In this document: piece by piece, positions 54,174-63,888 of the stretch | How positions within the stretch are numbered: the first letter of the stretch is position 1 | How the letters are laid out: every line of letters begins with the position of its first letter | Translations under genes and position numbers: made by a program | Notes under the pieces: model-generated | Seen by the model: only the letters and a program-made list of their open reading frames with translations | The model's database searches: none | Told to the model about the DNA's origin: nothing | Source: Antilocapra americana | Taxonomy: Eukaryota; Chordata; Mammalia; Artiodactyla; Antilocapridae | DNA length: 64,000 nt | Assembly (NCBI GenBank): GCA_007570785.1 | Contig: ML660211.1 | Coordinates: 869,698-933,697 of the forward strand | Direction: 5' to 3'

Positions 54174-55436
54174 CTATCACCAACACACAAATATTACTGA
54201 TTTAGTACTGTTATCTACATGGAGATTGGAAAAACCAAAAGCTCTAGGTCTTTACAATGTCTTTACCAGAATATTAGACATTCAATTTAGTGTTCTCTGA
54301 CATCAAAGTCTTTCTTTAAAAAATTTGATAAAGTGTTTAAAAACAGAAAACTCAAACATGAACTTTTCTGTTATCCCTTTCATAAGAGGTAATTACTTCT
54401 GGGTCCCCATATAAGTATACTTTCATAAGCAATATTAATCCACAGTTACAACTAAAACACTACTTAACTTAACTTTCAGAACTTAACTTTCCATGTAAAA
54501 TGCAATTCTATTAAATTAAGAGTGAGAATTTTTTTAAATTTCATAGTCATGTGCTTGGAGGACATACTTATTCTGGAATTTCATTTATAAATTACTTACC
54601 TTGGAATAGGAAATTACAAGATCTGGAAAGGTGGAAGTAAGAGAGAAATAACTAAACTTTCACATGATAAGAAGCTTCACTGGAAAGTTTTAACAAGCTA
54701 AAAAACGGTTGAGTCTATGCTTTCACCAGTGTACATTGCTTGGATCCTCTCAAACATCCCAGAGTCTTTCTGCCAAGTCTTCAAGACTCCCAGACCCCTA
54801 ATGTTTGTCTCTATCTGTGCTGTAACAAAATCAGCCCTGTATTAGAGCAAGTGATGCACACCACTGTGATCTGATTTGTGACTGCATTTTCTGTAAGACC
54901 GAAGAATACAGTCAGATCTAGGACTGCTTAGCATGATAGCTGCTACCTAACTTGCAAAAATAAGCTAAAATCAACCTGACCACAAGACATCAAAGAGTGT
55001 GACATTTTTATGCAGAATTATGATCATATAGTTAGCCTACCCATAGTTACTATTAAAAATGGCATTTATATTTGAATTATCTTTTTCAAATGCATCAACA
55101 GTTATTCAGAATTCAATTGAACTTAATTTTATAATATTTCACTCTTACTAAACAAAATATAATTCAAGTATTCTTTGATATTTAAGAAAACTCTCTGGAG
55201 TTTTTCTTGGAAGAAGTAGCCTAAACTTTGCAGAGGGAACACAGATCCAAATGTCAACAAATTTTCATCTCATCATCCAAAAATCATATGACATTTTCAA
55301 CATAATACCACTGTAAATCTCACTAACACACAGGAACTTGCCTTGAGTCTAAATGTAAGCCTAAGATTATATGAATAAATTGGTATTGAATAAACTAGTG
55401 TTATATACAGATATAAGCAACTATTAATTTATGGTT
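54174..55436. other. no recognised feature
   Basis: The stretch is AT-rich and lies between two SINEs with clear TSDs. No repeat or gene can be named. Confidence 0.5.
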
Positions 55437-55674
55437 ATATATTATATAAATTTGGGCTTCCGTGGTGGCTCAGGTGGTAAAGAATCCGCCTGCAATGCAG
55501 GAGACCTGGCTTTGATCCCAGGGTTGGCAAGATCCCCTGGAGGAGGACATGGCAATCCACTCCAGTATTCTTTGCCTGGAGAACCCCAGGGATAGAGGAC
55601 CCTAGCAGGCTATAGATCATGGGATTGCAAAGAGTCGAACACAACTGAGCAATTAAGCATATATTATATAAATT
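55437..55674 (+). mobile_element. Bov-tA SINE with 16-bp TSD
   Basis: The sense SINE (55453-55658) is flanked by a perfect 16-base AT-rich duplication, 'atatattatataaatt', at 55437-55452 and 55659-55674. It is the clearest SINE insertion in the window. Confidence 0.96.
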
Positions 55675-55699
55675 ATATAGAGTAAACTAATAACAATAT

Positions 55700-55916
55700 T
55701 GACTACCCAGGTAGTGCAGTTGTATAGAATCTGCCTGCCAATGCAGGAGATGTAAGACCAAGTGGGTTCAACCTCTGAGTCAGGAAGATCCCCTGAAGAA
55801 GGAAATGGCAATCTGCTCCAGTATTCTTCCCTGGAAGATCTCATAGACAGTGGAGCCTGGCAGGCTACAGTTCCTTAGGTTGCACAGTCAGACACAATCG
55901 AGCACACACACACACA
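55700..55916 (+). mobile_element. Bov-tA2-type SINE with (AC)n tail
   Basis: A second sense SINE lies 26 bp after the TSD of the first. It has the 'ggagatgtaagaccaagtgg' variant of Bov-tA2 and ends in (AC)n. Confidence 0.93.
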
Positions 55917-56179
55917 ATATCAGCATTAGTTTTAAATATATATATATATCTCAGTACTAAGTATCACATTTATATCTCTTTATTCTGTAGTCCTTTTAAG
56001 TATCTCCTACATTTCAAACCTTGGGGGAATATTGTACGTCAGAGTCTTTCCCATAAGTATTTCCCAATTTAGAAAGAAAGACAGCTCTGATGCTGTGTGG
56101 CAGACGCTGTAGTTCAGCCACTCCTAGTGTACTGACAGGACTACAGATTACAGACGACGAAGTGCCCAGGGGGTCTGGG
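55917..56179. other. no recognised feature
   Basis: This spacer contains a short (TA)n run near 55938-55949. The 56090-56179 part may already be L2-derived. Confidence 0.4.
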
Positions 56180-56300
56180 AGTTTCACAGAAAAAGTAACA
56201 TTTGAGTTGCATAAAGATTCTTCTAGCAGAATGGAAAGAAAATGGTATTGCTGGCAGAAGGAATGTCATACTCAGTGCTGTCTTGAAAAAAGCTGTTAGG
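56180..56300 (-). mobile_element. L2 LINE fragment, antisense
   Basis: The phrases 'aagtaacatttgagttgcat' and 'gctggcagaaggaatgtcat' match the reverse complement of the L2 C-terminal coding region. It is short and diverged. Confidence 0.5.
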
Positions 56301-56574
56301 TTTGACAGTGTGGGTCCTTGATGAGTTAGACAATTCAAAGACTTAGATGACAAGAGCTGGGGGTGGGGGAATTCACGAAGACATCTGTCAAGAAATGAAA
56401 AAAAGAATAAAGAAACACATTGAAGGTTGTAAGTTAAAATAGGCTCAATCAAAGACTTAGTTAATGATTGGGAAGGAACATATTTGCAGGCAGAACTAGT
56501 GAAGTTTATGAGAGGATATTTGAGTGTTTAATGTAAAATGATACTTCAGAAGCAGTACAAGGGTATATATAGTA

Positions 56575-57005
56575 AATACTTTGGCTCAAAAGTGAAATGC
56601 ACAAGAGCAGGTTCAGCCACGTGGTAGCTGCGTGAGCCTGCTTGTGTTCATGCTCAGTCACTCCGTCATATCGGACTCTTTGCAATCCCATGGACTGTAG
56701 TCCACCAGGCTCCTCTGTCCATAGGATTTCCCATGTAAGAAATACTGGAGTGGGTCACCATTTCCTCCTCCAGAGGATTTTTTCGACCTAGGGGTTGAAC
56801 CTGCTCCTCCTGCATTGCAGGAGGATTATATACCACTGCACTGAGCCACCAGCAAAGCCCAGCGGCATGAACTTTGGGACGTATTTATTCTCTTCAAGTC
56901 TCACTTTCATTGTTAATAAAAGTAAAGTGCCATATAATGTGATTGTGAAAATTTGATGACCTAGTGCATATAAAGTGCTTAGCAAAGAACCTAGCCTGTG
57001 TGTGG
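56575..57005 (+). mobile_element. MIR SINE split by Bov-tA
   Basis: Left part: 'ggttcagccacgtggtagct' (MIR tRNA-derived side). Right part: 'gtctcactttcattgttaat' to 'aaagtgcttagcaaagaacc' (MIR core to 3' end). The SINE at 56645-56860 lies between them. Confidence 0.65.
56645..56860 (-). mobile_element. Bov-tA SINE, antisense, inside MIR
   Basis: The + strand reads from 'tgttcatgctcagtcactcc' to 'tgagccaccagcaaagccc', a full antisense Bov-tA. Confidence 0.93.
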
Positions 57006-57024
57006 GGTTCCTGTACAATGCTTG

Positions 57025-57690
57025 GAGTCTTATTCAAAGATGAGAGAGGGTGCCTCTGCTTTCAAGGAACTTACATAAAGCAGGACTCATTAAGAGATAC
57101 GTTTAATAAACAGGATAAATGCAAAGTTAGACAGTGAAGGGAGATAGTGAAGGACAGGGAAGTCTGGCGTGCTGCAGTCCATGGGTTTGCAAAGAGTTAG
57201 ACATGACTTAGCAACTGAACAGCAACCACACAGGTAATTATGTGAACATAAAAGCAAGGCATCAACTGAGCCTGTTCTACTCAGAGAAAAGGCTCAGGAG
57301 GAAAGGATTTGTGTTGAGTTTTAAAGTATAAGTAGTCAGTGAAGCAGAAAGGGAATGCATACCATGGAAAAAAGGTAGCATATGCAAACAGCATTGGGAA
57401 AAAATGCCTAGGTAACAGTCTCCTATTACTAGGGTGTAGGTGCTTGATCCAAAGTCGGCATTCAAACCCCTGGAGAGAGAGAAGGTTGTGAAATTTTAAA
57501 CACATGTGCATATCATGCTGAGGAGCCAGTGTTTTGTTGGCTAGGCAATGGGAAATTGTTGGATGCTGTTAAAACCTGATATGACTCGATTTCTATTTCT
57601 AAAAAGATTACAGTAGAGAAGGTGTGGAGAATGCATTTTAGTGGAACAAGGCAGGAAGCAGGGAGAGAAGTTATAGATGTTTGATTGTTA
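57025..57690 (-). mobile_element. L2 LINE 3' region, antisense, split by BovB tail
   Basis: The + strand shows 'tctgctttcaaggaacttac', 'gcatatgcaaacagcattgg', 'ggctaggcaatgggaaattg' and 'aaggtgtggagaatgcattt', the reverse complement of L2 coding and 3' sequence. A short BovB 3' end interrupts it at 57137-57222. Confidence 0.8.
57137..57222 (+). mobile_element. BovB 3' tail inserted in L2
   Basis: The segment 'gagatagtgaaggacaggga' to 'gacttagcaactgaacagca' is the last ~86 bp of BovB. L2 sequence resumes on its right. Confidence 0.9.
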
Positions 57691-58512
57691 ATGGTTATGG
57701 TACGATTACATTTTCACTAATGTGATGTTTATATTGTACTTTAATGACTTAGAACAGAATTATATTAATTCAGTCTGAGATGCATTCTGAACAAGTTTGA
57801 TTAATACATAATTTCAGATAAAAAATTGTTCGTGACTTAAAAAGCACCTTCCATTAATTCAAGACCTTTGGAACAATAATAGCAAGAGCATCTCTTAAGC
57901 ATGAAGGGCATGTTCACATTCAGACACTGAGGCGAGAACTGGAGAGAAATTAATCCATATAGAGAAGGCTACTCCTGCCTTCAAAAATAAGTCATCTTAT
58001 TGTTCATACCTCCAGCTTTCCAGGACTCTGTGCCGCAGATCAGCACTGCCCACGAGAAGGATCATCATTACTACTTTAGAGACTAGCAAACTGAGACACA
58101 CATATAGCCAGCATCATATATTCCTAAAGCGCGTTAGTGACAAGCCAAATCCAAATTGATATCTCTTAATTATGTCCAGTGCTGGTGCTTTCCCAAGAAC
58201 ATTCACACCAGTGGTGACTTGCAAGATCTAGTTTCTCAGACTGTGATCAATTGTGTGAGGAGGGCAGGCTACAGAGTTCCTCCAGATGAATGTTAATGAC
58301 AGTTCTTGTGATATTCCTATGTAGAATGCAATGCCTTGCTACACTTTTTCTTTACTTGAATTACCTTAAATAAAAGTTTACTTGCTGTGCCAGTTGTCAT
58401 CGTATTTGAGACACTGGTTGAGACTGAGTTTGACAGAAGTGATAAAGATATTAAGGACCCTTTCCTCTTTTCTGTATTAAACAGAAAAGAAGAAATCAGA
58501 AGACTGTACTGT
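57691..58512. other. mostly unassigned; weak MIR-like patch
   Basis: Positions about 58050-58165 ('gagactagcaaactgagaca') recall an antisense MIR but are too diverged to call firmly. The rest holds nothing recognisable. Confidence 0.4.
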
Positions 58513-58830
58513 AGGGCTTCTCTCATAGCTCAGTAGGTAAACAATCTGCCTGCAATGCAGGAGACCCAGTTCGATTCCTGGGTCGGGAAGATCCATTGGA
58601 GAAGGGAGAGGCTATCCACACCAGTATTTTTGGGCTTCCCTGGTGGCTCAGAAGGTAAAGCATCTGCCTGCAATGAGGGAGACATGGGTTCGATCCCTGA
58701 GTTAGGAAGAACCCCTGGAGAAGGGAAAGGCTACCCACTCCAGTATTGTAGCCTGGAGAATTCCAGGGACTGCATAGTTCATGGGGACACAAAGAGTCGG
58801 ACACGACTGAGCAACTTTTACTTTCACTAT
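58513..58830 (+). mobile_element. dimeric Bov-tA (Bov-tA3-like) SINE
   Basis: The first unit (58513-58630) has the tRNA-derived half and stops at 'ccacaccagtatttt'. A second unit (58631-58830) follows directly, beginning 'gggcttccctggtggctcag' and ending 'cgactgagcaacttttactt'. The second unit has the short 'ccagggactgcatagttcat' middle typical of this subtype. Confidence 0.92.
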
Positions 58831-59589
58831 AGGTAGAGAAGGGAGTTTTAATAGAGGTGAGTGGCAGCAGTGAGTGATGAATTGAATGCTCCCTCCATGG
58901 AACTTTGGATGCTACATAATAACAAGGAGACGGAAGATAAAGGGCACAAGGGGGTCTTTTCCTGGGCTTATGTGCAGTACATGTGACTCCCCCCACCCCA
59001 CTCCAGGAGCTGTTGCAGAAGCTGGAGGAAAGGATGAAGGTTCTGAAGCTATTCCAGTGCCTACAAAATGTGTGTATTTTGTAAATGCAACTTCATTTGT
59101 ATGCACATCATTTCATTCCTGCATTGTGAACAACAACAACAACAACAACAAAAAACAGTTAATACTGTGGAGTTACACTAGACTGGCTTAAACGTAGATC
59201 ATGAATTCTCAGTTTCTGTCACTCTCAGTGATCCTTTTTTAAAATAACCGGAGTAAAGGATTCTGTCAGGAAAGTGAAAAGACAGTAAACAGGCTGATGT
59301 GAATGACAATGTAGAAAAGTGTGAAAAATGATCACAGTGTCATTCCCTTCAAATGGTCCTTTGTTTGCCCTAAAAGCACATAAAAAATCATGACTAGGAT
59401 CTAGGAAGAGAAACCATGGTCCCTGTACAATATGGAGAGTAGGAAAGAGAAGAAGATATTAGAATAATGAAGTAATTGATGTTATTATATATCTTCAAAT
59501 AAATTTCAAAGATCAAAAGGACTGGCGAGTGAAAGGATTCTATCAAGATAAGAATCATGCAATGTTCTGGGTGTCCTAGAAACAGGTCA
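58831..59589. other. unassigned; (CAA)n and weak exon-like patch
   Basis: Composition is more balanced at 58880-59060. A C-rich tract ending in CAG (58988-59006) precedes a 25-codon open stretch ending in TAA (59082-59084). A (CAA)n run lies at 59128-59152. No repeat family is recognised. Confidence 0.35.
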
Positions 59590-59745
59590 GAGGGATAGGG
59601 TGGGGAGGAAGGTGGGAGGGGGGTTCAGGATGGTGAAGGACACATGTACACTTGTGGCGGATTCATGTTGATTTACAGCAAAAAACATCACAATATTGTA
59701 AAGTAAGCATCCTTTAATTAAAATGAATAATTTTTTAAAAACATG
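59590..59745 (+). mobile_element. artiodactyl L1 3' end, 5'-truncated
   Basis: The phrases 'ggtggggaggaaggtgggag', 'ttgtggcggattcatgttga' and 'catcacaatattgtaaagta' with an A-rich tail mark a short, relatively young L1 3' end. Confidence 0.88.
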
Positions 59746-59954
59746 CAATGGATACTATATATACATATTGATCAGAGCAAGTGGTCTTATTTGGAACATT
59801 AAAGATTCTAAATATACAAATATGTATACAAACTAATCCATATGTATACATGCATGTGAATGAATGTCTCCATACACACGAATACATATACATATCCAAA
59901 CACACAAACTGAATGAAGGAAGGTGAGGAAAATATCCAGTAAATTGGAAAGTTT

Positions 59955-59970
59955 AAATATTTAGGAGAAT
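59955..59970 (+). repeat. TSD of twin-primed L1 (left)
   Basis: The 16-mer 'aaatatttaggagaat' is repeated perfectly at 61170-61185. With one mismatch the duplication may extend to about 22 bp. Confidence 0.9.
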
Positions 59971-60697
59971 GCCTTATCCATTCGTCAGTTGATGGGCATT
60001 TAGGTTGCTTCCATGTCCTGGCTATTGTAAACACTGCAGCGATGAACACTGGGGTACACGTGGCTCTTTCAATTCTGGTTTCCTCAGTGTGATGCCCAGC
60101 AGTGGGATTGCCGGGTCATATGGCAGTTCTATTTTCAGTTTTTTAAGGAATCTCCACACTGTTCTCCATAGTGGCTGTACTAGTTTGCATTCCCACTAAC
60201 AGTGTAAGAGGGCTCCCTTTTCTCCACATCTTCTCCAGCATTTATTGCTTATAGACTTTTGGATGGCAGCCATTCTGACTGGTGTAAAGTGGTACCTCAT
60301 TGTGGTTTTGATTTGCATTTCTCTGATAATGAGTGATGTTGAGCATCTTTTCATGTGTTTGTTAGCCATTTTTATGTCTTCTTTGGAGAAATGTCTGTTA
60401 AGTTCTTTGGCCCGCTTTTTGATTGGGTCGTTTATTTTTCTTGAATGGAGCTGCAGGAGTTGTTTGTATATTTTTGAGATTAATTGTTTGTCCGTTGCTT
60501 CATTGGCTATTATTTTCTCCCATTCTGAAGGCTGCCTTTTCACCTTGCTTATAGTTTCCTTTGTTGTGCAGAAGCTTTTAATTTTAATTAGGTCCCATTT
60601 GTTTATTTGTGCTTTTATTTCCAATATTCTGGGAGGTGAGTCATAGAGGATCCCGCTTTGGTTTATGTCGGAGAGTGTTTTGCCTATGTTATCCTCT
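59971..60697 (-). mobile_element. twin-primed L1: inverted 5' segment (ORF2 C-terminus)
   Basis: The + strand is the reverse complement of L1 ORF2: 'ccattcgtcagttgatgggc', 'tatggcagttctattttcag', 'ttctccacatcttctccagc' and 'gtgcagaagcttttaatttt'. Its outer end (L1 '...gaatggataa') is adjacent in L1 coordinates to the start of the sense segment at 60698. Confidence 0.95.
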
Positions 60698-60756
60698 AAG
60701 AAAGCTGTGGTACATATACACAATCGAATATTACTCAGCATTAAAAAAAAAATCAT
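60196..60756 (-). pseudogene. L1 ORF2p C-terminal remnant (186 codons open)
   Basis: The frame runs through the region beyond the RT domain, including [18 protein letters not shown] and [21 protein letters not shown]. The first ~20 residues come from the antisense of the sense L1 segment, across the inversion junction. No RT or endonuclease domain is included. The long open frame suggests a fairly recent insertion. Confidence 0.85.
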
Positions 60757-61169
60757 TTGAATCAGTTCTACTCAGGTGGACGGAACTGGAGCCTATTGTC
60801 CAGAGTGAAGTAAGCCAGAAGGAAAAACAACAATACAGTATACTAACGCATATATATGGAATTTAGAAAGATGGTAACGAGAACCTTGCATGAGAGACAG
60901 CAAAAGGAACGCAGATGTATAGAACAGACTCGTGGACTCTGTGGAAGAGGGCAAGAGTGGGATGATATGGGAGAATGGCATTGAAACATGTTAATTATCA
61001 TATGTGAAATCAATCGCCAGCCCAGGGTTGATGCTCTGGGCTGGTGCACCCAGATGTCCCATGGGGGAGGGAGGATGGAGGGGGGTTCTGGAGGGGGAGC
61101 ATATGTAAACCCATGGCAGTTTCATGTCATTGTATGGCAAAACCAACACAATAAAATAAATAAATCAAT
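60698..61169 (+). mobile_element. twin-primed L1: sense 3' segment
   Basis: The segment begins 'aagaaagctgtggtacatat', continues through 'cctattgtccagagtgaagt' and the 3' UTR, and ends in an (AAAT)-rich tail. The 3' UTR belongs to the same subfamily as 38473-38805. Confidence 0.95.
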
Positions 61170-61185
61170 AAATATTTAGGAGAAT
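61170..61185 (+). repeat. TSD of twin-primed L1 (right)
   Basis: This is the second perfect copy of 'aaatatttaggagaat', directly after the A-rich tail. Confidence 0.9.
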
Positions 61186-61365
61186 TCCTTAAAAACTGAA
61201 TTTAAAAACTAATAAATTTTCACAGTATTTGACAAATTAATGGTCTGAAAATGCTGACTGAAAATGAAACTGCAATGAGATATCAGGAAGCAAACTCACA
61301 TTACTGTGTGAAAGGGAGATGTTTTTATAATTTGTATATATCAATTTGGTCTACTCATTATAGTA

Positions 61366-61458
61366 TATGTGTGTTAGTCGCTCAGTCGTGTCCAACTCTC
61401 TGCCCATGGGCTTCTCCAGACAAGGATACTGCAGGGGGTTGCCATTTCCTTCTTCACA
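61366..61458 (-). mobile_element. Bov-tA SINE, antisense, partial with deletion
   Basis: The + strand reads 'gtgtgttagtcgctcagtcg' to 'gttgccatttccttctt'. About 25 bases in the middle ('ccatggactgtagcc' region) are deleted, and the tRNA-derived half is missing. Confidence 0.88.
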
Positions 61459-61689
61459 TTACAAAATAGTTCCATTTATCTGTAAGTCAGGTTTTTTAGA
61501 ATTCAGAACATACCTTACTAACTATATTATATTACAATTCATAGCTGTAATTCCAGGTTGTTCCAAAAAATTCTGCATGACTTGCATATTTCAATTTCTT
61601 GCTCTCAGACCCTTTGTAGATGCTGCAATCTCAATCTGAGTAGTATTCATTCCTTAACATTTCCTTGGAGTGTGGAAAGCTCTGGCTTT

Positions 61690-61886
61690 GAATTGAAAGA
61701 CCCATCCTACAATACATAAAAGACATGTGCAACTCAATAATAAAAAGAAGGGACTATCAATTTAAAAAATGGACAAAGAATCTGAGTAGATATATCATCA
61801 AGGAAAATTTGCAAATGGCCAATGAACACATGAAAATAGGCTCAACATCATTAGCCATCAAGATCACATTTAATTTAACATGTTAG
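61690..61886 (+). mobile_element. old L1 ORF2 C-terminal fragment
   Basis: The phrases 'gtgcaactcaataataaaaa', 'gcaaatggccaatgaacaca' and 'ctcaacatcattagccatca' are L1 ORF2 in sense. A truncated SINE follows. Confidence 0.8.
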
Positions 61887-61986
61887 AGCTTTCCAGGTTC
61901 AATTCCTGGTCAGGAAAATCCCCTGGAGGAGGAAATGGCAACCTGCTCCAATATTCTTGCCTGGAGAATCCCATGGACAGAGAATC
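61887..61986 (+). mobile_element. Bov-tA SINE, central fragment
   Basis: The central part ('ccaggttcaattcctggtca' to 'gaatcccatggacagagaa') is present, while both ends are missing. Confidence 0.88.
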
Positions 61987-63339
61987 TGAATTAAACCCTA
62001 TGCACATGATGTAAATGTACTGTTTAAACCTATTTTGAATCCATCTTTCCCAACTGGGATTCATGGCACCATTCCAGCACTATTTCCATGTAAACAGATA
62101 ACCCAAAATTGTAACCAATAAAACTTTTACTTGTAGTATGAATTGGCTGTAGCTTGGAGACCTCATCAATGATTGGTGTTCTCCTTAGAGATACAAACTA
62201 CTCAACCAAGCTCTCAAGTCTGAGAGAATTCTGTCACACATGAGTGTTTATATTGAAAAACCACACACATAGTATAAAGGAGATAAATGCTCTTACAAGT
62301 TAAAGTATACATCTTTAATTAATACCTTAAAGTTTCATTTGTAAAGGCTAGAAGGTATAAGTTGAAACCTTGTTGTGTAATGACGGTGGTTTTTTTTTTT
62401 AATCTTGAGTTTCTGCTATGCTAGGACCTTATAGTGCATTTAGAAAATGCTTTTAGAGTGGTCCATGATTGATTACAATACACACTCCTGCTTAAATAGA
62501 GCACATGGTCAGTGAGTCCTAAACACAAAATCAAAATCAAAATCCTATTCATGTAAACAATGCATGCAGACTACCAATGAGGCTTTATTAATCTATATGA
62601 AAGATGTCACTATAGAATGCTAAGGAAATTTTAAATTTAAAGAGTTCAACAGGTAAAGTAAGCCAATGTGAGATGCAGACCATAATGCTGGGGTAGATGA
62701 AGTATGTTTGCTTTAATACATATAAGATCTGCCCTGCCAAGTTAATAACAGCAACTGTAGCAATTTGATGAGAATTCAGGTTTCTTTCTACAGGGCCCTT
62801 TGTTTCTCAGCAGTTGGTCTCTATGGTGCTGAGCAAAACTTTGCTTGAAATAATGTATTCCCTGCAGATCCATATAGAAGAGTTTCTCCAGTTTCTGTAG
62901 AACTTCTTGAAGGAAAGAAAATTGTGCTTTCATCCCATTTGATTCTGAGAGAGATGCTGAACATTTGGGGAGCTTAAATCTTTATACATATATGTGGCAG
63001 GGAGATTGCCAGATTGATACATGGTTTAAGTTACAGACATGTATGATTCTAATATTAATTAATTATTGGAACAAATCTGCTCATATCGAGTCCTAAGAGG
63101 TGCTATTACATGTAGTACTTCATCATCAAGCATCCACAGTGCCTGTGCTCACCTAAGGACTGTCACTCATTCTTATATCAAACAGTCATTCTTTCTCCCA
63201 GGCTCTCTGCAGAGCCTGAAGGATGCAGATAGTTCTTTCCAATGAGGAGATAATAACCATAGTGGGGGAGAAATACACGGTAAATTTATTACTGAGGTCT
63301 TCACAAGGTGCTTTAAGAGCACAAAAGAAACAGATAAAA
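61987..63339. other. unassigned AT-rich stretch
   Basis: No repeat could be named. A T-run lies at about 62390-62400. A 63-codon minus-strand ORF (62933-62742) is helical-looking but matches no family I can defend. Confidence 0.45.
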
Positions 63340-63457
63340 ATCAAACTGTTCTAGATATAGAAAAAAAAAACTTATAGTTCCCAAGAGGGTAGGGTGGGGG
63401 ATAAATTGGAAGACTGGGACTGACATAGACACACTACGATATATACTATATAGAGTA
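63340..63457 (+). mobile_element. L1 3' UTR (left part)
   Basis: The phrases 'aaacttatagttcccaagag' and 'gactgacatagacacactac' match an L1 3' UTR. It is split by BovB and resumes at 63889. Confidence 0.8.
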
Positions 63458-63888
63458 GTCATGTACAGACATGAGAGCTGGACCATAAAGAAGGCTGAGT
63501 GCCAAAGAATTGATGCTTTTGAATCGTGATGCTGGAGAAGACTCTTGAGAGTCCCTTGGACTGCAAGATCAAACCAGTCAATCCTAAAGAAAGTCAATCC
63601 TGAGTATTCATTGGAAGGACTGATGCTAAAGCCAACGCTTCAACAATTTGGACATGTGATGTGAAGAGCCGACTCACTGGAAAAGACCCTGATGCTGGGA
63701 AAGGTTGAAGGCAGAACAAGAAGTGGGCAACAGAGAATGAGATGGCTAGGTAGCATCACTGATTCAATGGACATGAATTTGAGCAAACTCCGGGAGATGG
63801 TGGAGGACAGAGGAACTTTGCATGTTGTAATCCATGGGGTTGAAAAGAGTCAGACATGACTCAGGGACTGAAAAACAAATAAATAAAA
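63458..63888 (+). mobile_element. BovB 3' fragment inside L1 3' UTR
   Basis: The sense copy begins 'catgtacagacatgagagct' (the YGCESW region) and runs to 'gactcagggactgaaaaac'. Several small indels break the frame. Confidence 0.94.

Noticed and set aside
58523..58996. 157-codon minus-strand ORF
   Set aside because: Most of it is the antisense of the dimeric Bov-tA SINE.
297..61986. tRNA-like A/B-box sequences in the SINE heads
   Set aside because: They are the tRNA-Glu-derived 5' parts of Bov-tA and CHR SINEs. None folds as a complete tRNA with proper acceptor and anticodon arms in context.
62742..62933. Type I interferon-like pseudogene
   Set aside because: Only a vague resemblance ('LQEVLQKLEKLF') was seen. 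The conserved cysteines and the CAWE-type motif are absent, so I do not make the call.
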